A stretch of 64,000 bases of DNA from Herpetosiphonaceae bacterium (GTDB lineage: Bacteria > Chloroflexota > Chloroflexia > Chloroflexales > Kallotenuaceae), in NCBI GenBank assembly GCA_036374795.1, contig DASUTC010000037.1:28661-92660 (forward strand). Reading direction: 5' to 3'. Shown here piece after piece: positions 42,814 through 52,450 of this stretch. The notes beneath the pieces were generated by a model. The model saw only the letters and a program-made list of their open reading frames with translations. It was not told the origin of the DNA and ran no database searches. The position numbers and the translations under genes are program-made. The number at the start of each line of letters is the position of its first letter. Within the stretch, counting starts at the first letter, position 1.

Positions 42814-45786
42814 TTATGGGCTGATCGTCGCGCCTGCGAAGCGCACGCCGAGGCGGCGGGCATCCTGGGATTGTGGCATTCCCAGATCAGGCGGTGTCGC
42901 GGCAGGTATCCAGGGTGTGGAGCGCACGCGGATCAGCACGGCGCTGTCCGTTCCCAGGTGCGGAAGCTCAACCTGTACCTCGGAGATCGTCTCAAGGAGC
43001 GCGGTGCAGCTCAGCTCGCGCCAGGGTACGCCGGGTGCAGCCGGCTGGGCGACGCCGCCATCAGGGTATGGGCTGGGCTCCGCAACGATGTCGATACAGA
43101 CGCGCGCAGCGCCGAGCGCCTGCGGACGTTTGCCGCCCGCGAGGAACAACGCCAGGCTCCTGCCCTGCGCCGTCGTCGGCAGCCGCAGCACAGCTATGCC
43201 ATCAGTCCAGGCGGTGCGCTGCGGCTCCTGCCCGATCTGCTCGCTGCGATAAAAACCGGCAACCTGCGCTCCGGTATCGTCGTACGTGAACGAGCGCGGC
43301 TGGTCTGCGGCGTCCGCTGGCACAAGCTCATACAGGTGAAACGGAACCTCGTTGATGTACGAGATTTTCGGCTTCTGGTCGGCAAGCTGCTGGAACTCGT
43401 TCAGCCGCAGGGTCCAGGTGTCGAGCGAGCGCAGGCCGTAGCCCGGAAAGAGCATGTCGCTGCCGCTGGCTGCCAGCAGCAGATAGACTCGTCGACCCTC
43501 GCCGCGCCAGCGCGTGACTTGATCGGCCAGCGCGGTGGGATATTTTGCCGGAGCGTAGCCCTTGACCGGCAGCGCGTTTCGTCCATAGACATAGGTGAGC
43601 GGCGCGGCGATCAGCTCTGAGGTGTTGCGCACGGCTACCTCGTCGACGCCGCCGCCACGGATCAGCACGATGTCCTGATCGCGGACCTGCTCGCCCAGCG
43701 CCTCGATCTGGCGCAGCACGCCAGCGTACTCCACGTGCGCATAGACCGTGCGACCCGTCACCACAAAAAAGAGCAGCAGCGCCGCCGTCAGCAGCGCACA
43801 CAATCCGGCGCGCGCCAGACGTACGCGGCGGCTCCCTTCGACTCCGGCGCCCGGACGCCAGCCGCCGATCTGCGCCAGTGCGTAGGCCATTCCCAGCGCA
43901 AAGGCGGGATAGACCAGCGGGACGTAGCGCCGCAAGATGTAGATATAGGTCTGATCGCTGGTGCCGTACAGCGAGCGAATGTAGAACAGCGCATAGATCG
44001 TGGCGATCACCACGAAGAACCACGAGTGCCGGTCCAGCCTGTGCCAGAGCAGCAGCCAGCCGATCGTGCCCAGCGCCACGCCCAGCGGCGAGAGATACCA
44101 GCCCAGCCGGACCATATTCGCCAGTGCGATGTATAACGTTTCTTTGCATGGCTCGCCCGGCTGGCAATATTTGTCGATCGGCGGCTCGATCGGCGCGCCG
44201 ACATAGCCCTGCAATCGCAGCCAGTTCGTCGGCGCGAACGGATGCCGCAGCGTCTCGGCGGTGAGGATTTCGGGTCGGATCAGGTAGCCGTAGATCGCCA
44301 TCCCGCCTAAGGCCAGCGCGCCGCCGGTCAGCAGCCAGCGCCGCCGCCGTTGCAGCCAGCGCTCCAGCACAAGCAGCGGACGCGGCCAGCGCCAGATCGC
44401 CGCCAGCAGCAGAACGCCCACGCCAATCGCGCCGAGCTCGATCCACAGCCGCCACGGGTCCTGGTATTTGCTGCCCCAGCGATTCATGAAGCGATCTTGT
44501 AGCTCAGGCGTGAGGAACGGCAGGCTCAGGCGGATCGTGAGCGCGTAGTCTTGAAAGCGGGCGTAGCCGGTGTCGAAGAAGTAGGCTCGCGCGATCAGCA
44601 GCGTATGCAGCGCGGTGTGGACCAGCAGCGCGCCGAGTGTCAGCGCCAGCACCGTGTAGCCGATGTGCCAGCGGTGCGTCAGCGCGACGTACAGCAGCAG
44701 CGCCAGGGCAGGCCCCACCACCCAGAAGCTATCGATGCGCGTGAGCGCCAGCCCGCCGCACGCGCCACCGACCAGCACGCCCCACCAGATTCGCTCGCGC
44801 CGCGCGGTGGCGTCGGCAAAGTGGGTGAACGCCCACAGCCCGGCCAGGGTCAACGCCTGCGCCTGCGCCTCCGAGGTAGACATGCGGCTGAACCAGACCT
44901 GCGGCGTCATCAGCGCCAGGAACAGGGCTCCTAGCAGCCCGGCCTGTCCTCCCGCGATCCGCCGACCAAGCAGCCCCAGCAGCACGACGCCCAGCGTCCC
45001 GAACGCGCCGGTCGCGATCAAGCCAGCTGTGGGGCCGAGCATCGACACGAAGATCGCGATCCAGACCGGCCACAGGTGGAAGAACTGCGGCACTACGCGG
45101 CCCTGCGCAAGCTCGCCGCCGCTGATAAAGAAGCCCGCCGCTCGCACGCGCGTGGCGATGTTGCGCTTTGCGCTCTGGACGCCCAGTATGTTGGTTTCGA
45201 TCTGTCTGGCGAGGTCATCGCCTGCCGCCGCTCGACGGCCAATATCCGCGACGATCGGATCGTGCTGCACGATCGAGCCGGTGCGCGCGATGGCAACGCC
45301 GGTATTGGCGTACACACCGGCATCCAGCCCGCCACGGATCACTTCAAAGGGCCGCGCCACCAGCAGCCCGAAGAGCAGCGCAATCCCCAGCAGCAGATGA
45401 TCGAAGCGCAGCGCGGCGAGGCGCGCGCGCATGCCGCCGAGCGCTGTGCGCGCCGGTGAGCGGCCAGCCACGATGCCGGAAGGTGGAGCGGCGAGCCGCT
45501 CGAAGCGCGGCAGACGCCCCCGGCGGTGGAGCAGCAGCAGGCCGGGCACAGCCAGCGCCAGCACGCAGCCCGCAAGCAGCCAGTAGCCGAAAACGCCGAT
45601 CTCGGCCATCAGGAAGGCCAGCCAGCCGACCAGCAGCACGCTCGCGACGATGCGGGTGATGTGGCGCTCGATGCCGCGTACGGCAATACCTTCTTCAAGC
45701 CACAGGCGGTCGAGGATGTAGCCCGGAATATACAAGAACAGCGGCACGCCAAGCAGCGTCCGCAGCACGATGCCAATGCTTTGCAT
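42814..45786 (-). CDS. Large GT-C type membrane glycosyltransferase
   Basis: The 990-residue protein has about 12 membrane helices up to residue 700 and a C-terminal outside domain of about 280 residues. The segment EVIRGGLDAGVYANTGVAIARTGSIVQHDP near residue 150 resembles the first outside loop of GT39/ArnT-like transferases, in which an acidic residue (here in GGLDAG) is catalytic; RMSTSEAQAQALTLAGLW is also typical. These enzymes use lipid-linked sugars (polyprenyl phosphate) to modify proteins, lipids or glycans. Its transcript would be leaderless. Pilin glycosylation is possible from position but unproven. Confidence 0.75.
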   Translation of the reverse strand: MQSIGIVLRTLLGVPLFLYIPGYILDRLWLEEGIAVRGIERHITRIVASVLLVGWLAFLMAEIGVFGYWLLAGCVLALAVPGLLLLHRRGRLPRFERLAAPPSGIVAGRSPARTALGGMRARLAALRFDHLLLGIALLFGLLVARPFEVIRGGLDAGVYANTGVAIARTGSIVQHDPIVADIGRRAAAGDDLARQIETNILGVQSAKRNIATRVRAAGFFISGGELAQGRVVPQFFHLWPVWIAIFVSMLGPTAGLIATGAFGTLGVVLLGLLGRRIAGGQAGLLGALFLALMTPQVWFSRMSTSEAQAQALTLAGLWAFTHFADATARRERIWWGVLVGGACGGLALTRIDSFWVVGPALALLLYVALTHRWHIGYTVLALTLGALLVHTALHTLLIARAYFFDTGYARFQDYALTIRLSLPFLTPELQDRFMNRWGSKYQDPWRLWIELGAIGVGVLLLAAIWRWPRPLLVLERWLQRRRRWLLTGGALALGGMAIYGYLIRPEILTAETLRHPFAPTNWLRLQGYVGAPIEPPIDKYCQPGEPCKETLYIALANMVRLGWYLSPLGVALGTIGWLLLWHRLDRHSWFFVVIATIYALFYIRSLYGTSDQTYIYILRRYVPLVYPAFALGMAYALAQIGGWRPGAGVEGSRRVRLARAGLCALLTAALLLFFVVTGRTVYAHVEYAGVLRQIEALGEQVRDQDIVLIRGGGVDEVAVRNTSELIAAPLTYVYGRNALPVKGYAPAKYPTALADQVTRWRGEGRRVYLLLAASGSDMLFPGYGLRSLDTWTLRLNEFQQLADQKPKISYINEVPFHLYELVPADAADQPRSFTYDDTGAQVAGFYRSEQIGQEPQRTAWTDGIAVLRLPTTAQGRSLALFLAGGKRPQALGAARVCIDIVAEPSPYPDGGVAQPAAPGVPWRELSCTALLETISEVQVELPHLGTDSAVLIRVRSTPWIPAATPPDLGMPQSQDARRLGVRFAGATISP

Positions 45787-45792
45787 GACGCG

Positions 45793-45801
45793 ATTATACC
45801 A
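45793..45801 (-). promoter_or_regulatory. Extended -10 promoter directly at the GT-C gene start
   Basis: On the minus strand TGGTATAAT ends only six bases (CGCGTC) before the ATG at 45786. No -35 box and no Shine-Dalgarno site are seen. Transcription would start at or within a base or two of the ATG. Confidence 0.6.
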
Positions 45802-45900
45802 GCTTCGTTCGCGCCGCCCTCCAACGCGAAGCTGAGGCGCTGCTGATGGATACTATGCTGTGGCGGTTGGGCCAGGGGAAACAGCGCGGCGACGACGGCT

Positions 45901-45961
45901 GGTATAATCCAGGGTGGCGCGCCATCAGGCGGCGGGTACGTTGGGCGCAGTGTCCCCAACG
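45901..45961 (+). promoter_or_regulatory. gltX promoter and leader hairpin
   Basis: GGTATAAT with a preceding TG (TATAAT at 45903-45908) forms an extended -10. The leader of about 100 bases contains CGTTGGG and CCCAACG (45939-45945, 45955-45961), a 7-bp stem with 9-base loop. The hairpin is not followed directly by a T-run, so attenuation is only a possibility. Confidence 0.45.
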
Positions 45962-46013
45962 ATTCCCGAAAAGGTTTTTCTGAATATGCATTGTTTGTTT
46001 TTGGAGGATTGAG

Positions 46014-47507
46014 ATGACTCATGGAGAGCGACCGGCTCGTACGCGATTCGCGCCGAGCCCCACGGGCTATGTGCATATCGGCAGTATGCGTACGATTCTG
46101 TTCGAGTGGCTCTGGGCACGGCATACCGGCGGCCAGTTTATTCTGCGTATCGAGGATACCGACCGCAACCGCTATATCGAGGGGGCCGAGGAGCAGCTCA
46201 AAGAGTCGATCCGTATGATGGGCCTGCTCTGGGATGAAGGCCCCGATGTCGGAGGCTCGTTCGCGCCTTACAAACAGTCGGAGCGCCTCGACATGTATCA
46301 CAGGTACGCCAACGAGCTGCTGGCAAAGGGCCATCTCTACAAGTGCTGGTGTACGCCGGAGCGGCTCAAACAGGTCAACGAGGAGAAGCAGGCCCGCAAG
46401 GAGCCGCCCGGCTATGATCGGCACTGCCGCTCTTTGAGCGCCGAGGAGCGCGCCGCCGAGGAGGCGTCGGGCAAGCCTTGCGTGATTCGCCTGGCGGTGC
46501 CGCGTGAGGGCGAGACTGTGGTGAACGATCTGATTCGCGGCCCGATCACCTTCCAGAATGCGCTCCAGAACGATATGGTGATGATCAAGGGTGACGGCTA
46601 TCCCACCTATCACTTCGCAGTTGTGGTCGACGACCATGAGATGCAGATTACGCATGTGCTGCGCGGCGACGAGTGGATCGCTACCTCGCCGCTCCATGTG
46701 CTGCTGTACCAGTTCTTCGGCTGGGAGCAGCCGGTGTGGGTGCATGTGCCCCAGGTGCTCGGCCCGGACGGCAAGAAGCTGTCGAAGCGCCACGGCGATA
46801 CGTCGATCACCGATTATCTGGAGAAAGGCTATCTGCCGGAGGCGATCACGAATTTCCTGGCGCTGATCGGCTGGGGCTACGACGAAACCACGGAGATCAT
46901 GACGCGCGACGAGCTGATCGAGCGCTTCGATCTGACGAAGATCTCGCCATCCGGCGGTGTGTTCAACATCGAGAAGCTGAATAAGTTCAACGGCATCTAT
47001 ATTCGCCGGATGTCGCCCGCCGAGCTGACCGGGCGTATTCTGCCGTATCTCCAGAAGGCCGGTCTGCTCAGTGAGGCTGTCAGCGCCCAGCAGCGCGCGT
47101 ATATCGAGGCGCTGGTGCCGCTGATTCAGGAGCGGCTGGTCGTGCTCAGCGAAGCGCCCGATCTGCTGGCGTTCTTTTTCCACGCTCCCGCAGCCTACGA
47201 CCACGCGCTGCTGGTGCCCAAGAAGCTCGACGCGCCCACCACTCAGGGCGCGCTGCTGGCGGCGACCGATGCGCTGCGCGGCCTTGAGGAGTGGAGCATC
47301 GCGGCGCTTGAGGCCCGTCTGCGCGCGCTGGCCGAGGAGCTTAGCCTCAAAGTCGGCGATCTGTTCATGGCGCTGCGTGTCGCCGCGACGGGCAGCAAGG
47401 TATCGCCGCCGCTCTTCGAGACGCTGCACGCGCTGGGCCGCGACGAAACGCTGGCCCGGCTGGAGCGTGCATCCGCGTCGCTGGCGAATGTGAGCGCCAC
47501 CGCCTGA
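46014..47507 (+). CDS. gltX: Glutamyl-tRNA synthetase
   Basis: The 497-residue class I synthetase charges tRNA-Glu (or also tRNA-Gln) with glutamate. The HIGH motif reads HIGS (21-24, in RFAPSPTGYVHIGSMRT) and the KMSKS motif reads KLSKR (255-259, in DGKKLSKRHGD). LRIEDTDRNRYIEG is the usual second signature. CWC (111-113) with YDRHC (134-138) resembles the zinc site of the E. coli enzyme. A GGAGG site precedes the ATG. Whether it is discriminating cannot be told without gatCAB or glnS in view. Confidence 0.96.
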   Translation: MTHGERPARTRFAPSPTGYVHIGSMRTILFEWLWARHTGGQFILRIEDTDRNRYIEGAEEQLKESIRMMGLLWDEGPDVGGSFAPYKQSERLDMYHRYANELLAKGHLYKCWCTPERLKQVNEEKQARKEPPGYDRHCRSLSAEERAAEEASGKPCVIRLAVPREGETVVNDLIRGPITFQNALQNDMVMIKGDGYPTYHFAVVVDDHEMQITHVLRGDEWIATSPLHVLLYQFFGWEQPVWVHVPQVLGPDGKKLSKRHGDTSITDYLEKGYLPEAITNFLALIGWGYDETTEIMTRDELIERFDLTKISPSGGVFNIEKLNKFNGIYIRRMSPAELTGRILPYLQKAGLLSEAVSAQQRAYIEALVPLIQERLVVLSEAPDLLAFFFHAPAAYDHALLVPKKLDAPTTQGALLAATDALRGLEEWSIAALEARLRALAEELSLKVGDLFMALRVAATGSKVSPPLFETLHALGRDETLARLERASASLANVSATA

Positions 47508-47534
47508 TCGATCGCGCTTCGTCTCATCATCAAG

Positions 47535-47569
47535 AATCCTCGTGCCTGTCACCGGCGCGAGGATTTTTT
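47535..47569 (+). terminator. Intrinsic terminator of gltX
   Basis: AATCCTCG and CGAGGATT pair over 8 bp, extended inside by GCC and GGC, followed by TTTT; it lies 28 bases after the gltX stop. Confidence 0.82.
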
Positions 47570-47651
47570 GGGCTGCGTGCTACGTAATCTGTGGTATGAC
47601 TATTGTATGCGTCGGAGTGGCGATGCACCTAGGGAGAATGGAGCAGCCTGA

Positions 47652-48716
47652 ATGCCCGCTATTGTGTCTGTGGCGACCGCCGTGCCGCCTTATGCTGTCA
47701 CGCAGCAAGCCGTCTGTGACTACGCTCGCGAGTTTTTTAGATCGAGCATTCCAGATATTGAGCGCTACCTGACGATCTTCGACAACGCGCAGATCGATAC
47801 CCGCTATCTCTCGGAGCCGCCCGCATGGTATATGCAGCCGCATGGCCTGGGCCAGGCCAACGATCGCTTCATCGATAGCGCCTGCCAGCTTGGCGAGGAG
47901 GCCGCGCGCCGCTGCATGGAGCAGGCCGACGTTACGGCAGATCAGATCGATCATCTGATCTTTGTCTCGACGACCGGCCTTGCCGCGCCCTCGATCGACG
48001 CGCGCCTGATCACGCTGCTGAATCTCAGCCCGCACACGCGCCGCACTCCCATCTGGGGCCTTGGCTGCGCGGGCGGCCTGGGCGGCCTGGCGCGGGCACA
48101 GGAGTATGTGCGCGCGTTTCCCACACATCGCGTGCTGCTGGTGACGGTCGAGCTATGCACCCTGACGCTCCAGCCCGACGATCGCTCGAAGCGTAATCTG
48201 GTGGCGCTGTCGCTGTTTGGCGATGGCGCGGCGGCGGTGCTGGTGGCGGGCGATCAGGTCGTCGATCGCGCTGTGGAGCACGCTCCCCGCATTGTCGATA
48301 CGCACTCGACGCTGTTCCCCGACTCGCTCGACCTGATGGGCTGGGACGTAGTCGATCAGGGCTTTCGCGTGGTCTTCGGCTCGCGGATTCCTTCCGTCGT
48401 CACGCGCCACTACCGCGATCTGGCAGCCGAGTTTCTAGCGCTGCACGATCTCACGCCCGACGCGATCGATCACCATATCTATCATCCCGGCGGCGCGAAG
48501 GTGCTGCAAGCCTACCAGTCCGCCCTCGATCTCGCTCCCGAAACGCTCGATCACAGCCGCGCCGTGCTGCGAGAATACGGTAATATGTCCTCGGCGACGA
48601 TCTTCTTTGTTCTCGAACGCTTCCTCAAGCACGCGACGATCGCGCGCGGCGATACCGGCCTGCTGTGTGTCTTCGGGCCGGGCTTTTCGTCGGAGCTGGT
48701 GCTGATTGAGGGATAA
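47652..48716 (+). CDS. Type III polyketide synthase (chalcone synthase-like)
   Basis: The 354-residue protein has the thiolase-fold catalytic triad of type III PKS enzymes: Cys139 in WGLGCAGGLGG, His278 in HIYHPGGAKV and Asn311 in YGNMSSAT. FVSTTGLAAPSIDARLI is the typical strand-loop before the Cys. Such enzymes condense malonyl-CoA units onto an acyl-CoA starter to give pyrones, resorcinols or naphthol-like products; the starter cannot be read from sequence. The closest bacterial group is that of BpsA/PhlD-like alkylpyrone synthases. No methyltransferase or cytochrome is adjacent. A GGAG site lies 9 bases before the ATG. Confidence 0.88.
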   Translation: MPAIVSVATAVPPYAVTQQAVCDYAREFFRSSIPDIERYLTIFDNAQIDTRYLSEPPAWYMQPHGLGQANDRFIDSACQLGEEAARRCMEQADVTADQIDHLIFVSTTGLAAPSIDARLITLLNLSPHTRRTPIWGLGCAGGLGGLARAQEYVRAFPTHRVLLVTVELCTLTLQPDDRSKRNLVALSLFGDGAAAVLVAGDQVVDRAVEHAPRIVDTHSTLFPDSLDLMGWDVVDQGFRVVFGSRIPSVVTRHYRDLAAEFLALHDLTPDAIDHHIYHPGGAKVLQAYQSALDLAPETLDHSRAVLREYGNMSSATIFFVLERFLKHATIARGDTGLLCVFGPGFSSELVLIEG

Positions 48717-48740
48717 GGAAGAACAAGGGAGCAGAGGAAC

Positions 48741-48775
48741 AACTCGAAACTCGAAACTTTGAACGCGAAAGGAAC
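48741..48775. repeat. Heptad-periodic intergenic repeat, copy E
   Basis: Five 7-base words (aactcga, aactcga, aactttg, aacgcga, aaggaac) lie just before the AlaX-like gene. They are the reverse-complement orientation of the arrays at 14321 and 33594. The last word supplies the AAGGA ribosome binding site of that gene. Confidence 0.65.
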
Positions 48776-48778
48776 GCT

Positions 48779-49981
48779 ATGCCTGCTGAGCGGCTGTACT
48801 TCGACGACTCGTACATTCAGACATTTACGGCTCGTGTCACGCGGCGCACGACCTACAACGGACAGCCAGCCGTGGCGCTGGATCGATCCGCGTTTTATCC
48901 TGAGGGCGGCGGACAGCCGGGTGATCGCGGCATCTTGAACGAGGTGCCGGTGCTCGACACGCAGGCCGACGACGATGGCGAGGTCTGGCATCTGCTGGCA
49001 GCGCCGCTCGACTCCGAGCAGGTCGAGGGGCGGATCGATTGGGCGCGGCGCTTCGATCTCATGCAGCAGCATCACGGCCAGCATTTGCTGAGCGCCGCCT
49101 GCGAGCAGCACTTCGATGCGCGGACGATGGCGGTCCATCTCGGCACCGAAACCTGCACCGTCGATCTAGACTATCCCGGCTTCAGCGCCGAACAGATTGC
49201 CGCAATCGAGGAGGAAACCAACCGCATGATCTGGGCCAATGTGCCGATCGAGGCGCGATTTGTCACGCCCGATGAGCTAGGCAGGCTGTCGCTGCGCAAG
49301 CCGCCGCAAGCCTACGAGCGCATCCGGATCGTCTCGGCGGGCGATTTCGATCACTCGGCCTGTGGCGGCACGCATCCCCGCCAGACCGGCGAGGTGGGCA
49401 GCGTGATGATCCGGCGCTGGGAGCGCTACAAAAACGGCACGCGCGTCGAGTTTATCTGTGGTGGCCGCGCGATCCGCGACTATCGCTGGAAAACGCGCGT
49501 GCTGCTCGATCTGGCCGCAGATCTGTCGGTCGGCCTGCCGGAGCTGCCAGCAGCCGTCGAGCGCCTGCGCGCGGCAGAGGCTACGCAGCGCAAAGCTCTT
49601 GAGCGCGCCCAGGAGCGGCTGCTCGACTACGATGCCCAATCATTGATCGCGGCGGCTGAGACGATCGGCGGCGTGCCTGTGGTGGTGCAGGCGTATGCCG
49701 ACCAAACGCTCGACGCGCTGCGTGGGCTGGGGCGGCGGATCGTGGATGCGGGCGGCGTGGCGCTGCTGGGGCTGCGCGCCGACAAGGCGCAGCTTGTGTT
49801 CAGCCGTCCGCCGCAGGTAGATGCCGACATGGGCGCGCTGCTGCGGGCGGCGGCGTCCGTTGTCGGCGGGCGCGGCGGCGGCAGGCCGGAGGCGGCGCAG
49901 GGTGGCGGCCCCGACGTCGAGCGGCTGGACGAGGCGCTGCAAATCGCGCTGGCTCAGATCAGACAGTCGTTGGGCGGCTGA
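48779..49981 (+). CDS. AlaX-like trans-editing protein with DHHA1 domain
   Basis: The 400-residue protein matches the editing half of alanyl-tRNA synthetase without the catalytic core: FYPEGGGQPGDRG (40-51), the zinc-site HxxxH (His98, His102 in QQHHGQHLLS) and CGGTH (195-199). The C-terminal third, with GGVALLGLRADKAQLVFSR and a Gly-rich RGGGRPEAAQGG, is a DHHA1 domain as in the AlaRS C-Ala part. It should hydrolyse mischarged Ser- or Gly-tRNA-Ala (AlaX-L type). The ribosome binding site is inside the upstream repeat. Confidence 0.88.
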   Translation: MPAERLYFDDSYIQTFTARVTRRTTYNGQPAVALDRSAFYPEGGGQPGDRGILNEVPVLDTQADDDGEVWHLLAAPLDSEQVEGRIDWARRFDLMQQHHGQHLLSAACEQHFDARTMAVHLGTETCTVDLDYPGFSAEQIAAIEEETNRMIWANVPIEARFVTPDELGRLSLRKPPQAYERIRIVSAGDFDHSACGGTHPRQTGEVGSVMIRRWERYKNGTRVEFICGGRAIRDYRWKTRVLLDLAADLSVGLPELPAAVERLRAAEATQRKALERAQERLLDYDAQSLIAAAETIGGVPVVVQAYADQTLDALRGLGRRIVDAGGVALLGLRADKAQLVFSRPPQVDADMGALLRAAASVVGGRGGGRPEAAQGGGPDVERLDEALQIALAQIRQSLGG

Positions 49982-50003
49982 TGCGGTGGAGCGCCGTGCC
50001 TCC

Positions 50004-50798
50004 TCACGCGGGATCGGGCGGGGAGTGGACGGCGCCCGGCGAGATCAGGAAGTCGAGCGCCAACTGGTTGAAGCGCTGCGGCTGATCCCACATCGGCACG
50101 TGTCCGGCGCCGGGGATAATCGCGAGCCGCGATCCATGAATCGCCTGCTGGACCGCCTCCCCGACAGCCGACGGCACCAGTTTATCCTGAGCGCCCCAGA
50201 TCAGCAGCGTTGGCGCGATGATCTTGCCAAGCGAGGCCGTGACATCGTTGGAGAGCAGGTCGAGCGCGCTCAGCAGCAGATTGATCGGACCCGCTCGCAG
50301 CGCGTCGTACGCCAGCGTGGGGAGAAAGTCGAGCCGTCCGTAGCGCCCTGCGGCGGGCAGCCGCAGCATCATTCGTAGCAGGTCGGCGCGCACCAGGCCG
50401 CTGGCCGCGACCAGCACCAGGCGGTCGATGCGGTCGGGATACTCGGCGGCGACGTGCGTCGCGATCTGGCCGCCCATCGAGTGGCCGATCAGGTGGGCGC
50501 GTCCCGCCGGAAGCTGGCTGATAAACTCGCCGATATGCCGCGCCGCTGTCTCGATCGGGATCGGGCGGAGCGCGCGGTTGCTGCCGTAGCCGACCAGATC
50601 GACGACGTAGACGGTAAAGTGCCGGGCTAGCGCGTCAATGTTGCGCCGCCACCAGCCGCCCGATCCCGACAGGCCATGCACCAGCAGCAGCGGCTTGCCG
50701 CTGCCGTGCTCCTGGTAGAGCAGCTTGTGTTGCCCGAAGCGGATTACGTTGGGCCTGGTCGTGCGTCGGAACATTGGCAAAAACATCGCTCTTGTCAT
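50004..50798 (-). CDS. Alpha/beta hydrolase
   Basis: The product is 264 residues from the ATG at 50798 (an open extension reaches only a TTG). It has HG in LLLVHGLSGSGGWW (oxyanion hole), the nucleophile elbow GHSMGG, the acid Asp in WGAQDKLVP and the His in GAGHVPMWDQP. FTVYVVDLVGYGSNRA is the usual strand after the lid-less first helix. Ester, lactone or C-C bond hydrolysis is possible; the family does not tell which. It runs opposite to its neighbours and is probably transcribed alone. Confidence 0.85.
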   Translation of the reverse strand: MTRAMFLPMFRRTTRPNVIRFGQHKLLYQEHGSGKPLLLVHGLSGSGGWWRRNIDALARHFTVYVVDLVGYGSNRALRPIPIETAARHIGEFISQLPAGRAHLIGHSMGGQIATHVAAEYPDRIDRLVLVAASGLVRADLLRMMLRLPAAGRYGRLDFLPTLAYDALRAGPINLLLSALDLLSNDVTASLGKIIAPTLLIWGAQDKLVPSAVGEAVQQAIHGSRLAIIPGAGHVPMWDQPQRFNQLALDFLISPGAVHSPPDPA

Positions 50799-50950
50799 CC
50801 GATTCCAAAAGCTGAATGTGCTATCATGGCTCGGATGCTGCAAGAATCATGCGCAACACTCGTCACTCTTTCAGCGTACAGCTTAACGGTTGCCACGGTT
50901 AATGCTGGGTGCTATTCTTTAGTGGTGTATAGTTTGCTTGAATCTGCGCT

Positions 50951-52441
50951 GTGACGACACATAGTATAACTGAGAGAATCCTGTGCCCGATCTGCCGCGC
51001 GCAGAATCGGAGCGATGCCAATTTCTGCCAGCAGTGCGGTAACGATGTCTTGCTCGACGCCACCTATCGTATCACGCGGGTGATCAAAGAAGGTGGCATG
51101 GGGGTGGTCTATCAGGCGGTCGATGATGATGGCGCGGTCTATGCCATCAAAGAGATGCACGACCGCTTTACTAATTCCCAGGAGCGCGCGGATGGTATTC
51201 AGCGCTTTCTGGATGAGGCGCTGCTGCTGCGGAAGCTGAAGGGGCATCCGGGGATTCCGCATGTCTATCGCTCGTTCATCGACGAGGGCCGCTACTACCT
51301 GTCGATGGAGTTTATCTTTGGCGAAGACCTGGAAGATCTGCTCAAGCGCGAGAAGCGTTTTCCAGAGCCTCAGGTGCTCACCTGGGCCGATCAGCTCTGC
51401 GATGTGCTTGAGTTTCTGCACGGAAACGGCCTGATCTACCGCGATATGAAGCCGTCCAACGTGATGATCACGCCGGAGGGTCATGTCAAGGTGGTGGATT
51501 TTGGTATCGCCAAGCTGCTACAGCCCGGCCATCGCGGCACGATGATCGGCACGCCAGGCTACGCGCCCCCGGAGCAGTATCAGGGCATCGCAACCGCTCA
51601 GTCGGATGTGTACGCGCTCGCGGCGACGCTGCACCATCTGCTGACTGGCCGCGACCCGCGTGACGAGCCGCCGTTTTCGTTTCCGCCTGCCTACAGCGTC
51701 CAGCCGAGCATCTCGCTCGCCACCAGCCAGGCGCTGGAGCGCGCGCTCCAGTTGGAGCTGGACGATCGCTTCAAGACGATCGGGGAGTTTCGCCGCGCGC
51801 TGCCGATTCCCACCGGCGATCGGCGTCCAACGCGCGCCTTCGATCTGCCGCCTGCCGCGCCGCCTCAGCCACCGGCCCGCCAGCAACAGGCACCGCCACG
51901 CACAAAGCCTAAACCGCAGCCAGCGGCGCAAGCGCCGCCGCGCCAGGTGCCGACACGTCAGCAGCCGCAGCCTAAGCCGCAGCCCAAGCAGCAGCCCAAG
52001 CCGCGTCGCCGTGGTCGCGTCGGGCGCGTCGTTGGACGAGTGGCGCTCGCTGCCGTGATTAGCAGCGGGCTCTACTTCGGCGCGCTGACCTATCGCCCTG
52101 AGCTGGTCGCGCCGATCCAGCAGTATGTCACCTCGCTGGTTGAGCAGTACTTCCCCGGCGAGACTGGCGGTGATTCGGGCGCTACGACGGACGGCGGCTT
52201 CGTGCTTCAACAGTTTAGCACTGAGCTGGAGATCGAAGTTACCAAAGGCGCAGGTGACGATGTGATCATTCAGAAGTTTAGGAAAAAATTCTTTGAAGCC
52301 GCGCAGCAGCAATATCCGGGCGCGCAGGCTGGCAGCATCCAGCCAAGCTATATCGGAGCGCCGGAGGAAGTCGGCTCCGGCGCGGGCTACCGGCGCCTGC
52401 GCGCAACCATGAGCGGCTTTATCAATATTCCACAACCTTAG
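50951..52441 (+). CDS. Zinc-ribbon Ser/Thr protein kinase with membrane anchor
   Basis: The 496-residue protein begins with a zinc ribbon (Cys12, Cys15, Cys26, Cys29), then a Hanks-type kinase: Gly-loop EGGMGVVY (47-54), Lys67, catalytic YRDMKPSN (Asp165, with Tyr for the usual His), DFG at 183-185 and GTPGYAPPEQ. A Pro/Gln/Lys-rich juxtamembrane linker (about 295-350) leads to a membrane helix and an outside domain of about 110 residues without PASTA repeats. The start is a GTG without Shine-Dalgarno. It would phosphorylate cytoplasmic proteins in response to an outside signal. Confidence 0.9.
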   Translation: MTTHSITERILCPICRAQNRSDANFCQQCGNDVLLDATYRITRVIKEGGMGVVYQAVDDDGAVYAIKEMHDRFTNSQERADGIQRFLDEALLLRKLKGHPGIPHVYRSFIDEGRYYLSMEFIFGEDLEDLLKREKRFPEPQVLTWADQLCDVLEFLHGNGLIYRDMKPSNVMITPEGHVKVVDFGIAKLLQPGHRGTMIGTPGYAPPEQYQGIATAQSDVYALAATLHHLLTGRDPRDEPPFSFPPAYSVQPSISLATSQALERALQLELDDRFKTIGEFRRALPIPTGDRRPTRAFDLPPAAPPQPPARQQQAPPRTKPKPQPAAQAPPRQVPTRQQPQPKPQPKQQPKPRRRGRVGRVVGRVALAAVISSGLYFGALTYRPELVAPIQQYVTSLVEQYFPGETGGDSGATTDGGFVLQQFSTELEIEVTKGAGDDVIIQKFRKKFFEAAQQQYPGAQAGSIQPSYIGAPEEVGSGAGYRRLRATMSGFINIPQP

Positions 52442-52450
52442 GCGCTAAGC

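Noticed and set aside
45939..45961. T-box or other riboswitch in the gltX leader
   Set aside because: The leader is only about 100 bases with one simple hairpin; no T-box sequence or specifier loop was found.
45968..45976. Shared 13-base word ATTCCCGAAAAGG in the gltX leader and after the DUF192 gene (near 29785-29800, opposite strand)
   Set aside because: A single short match without common structure; likely chance or too little to interpret.
45609..47552. A 647-codon open frame on the minus strand opposite gltX
   Set aside because: The plus strand encodes a full, motif-complete glutamyl-tRNA synthetase. The antisense protein is rich in Arg, Gln and His with no domain, as expected for the shadow of a GC-rich gene.
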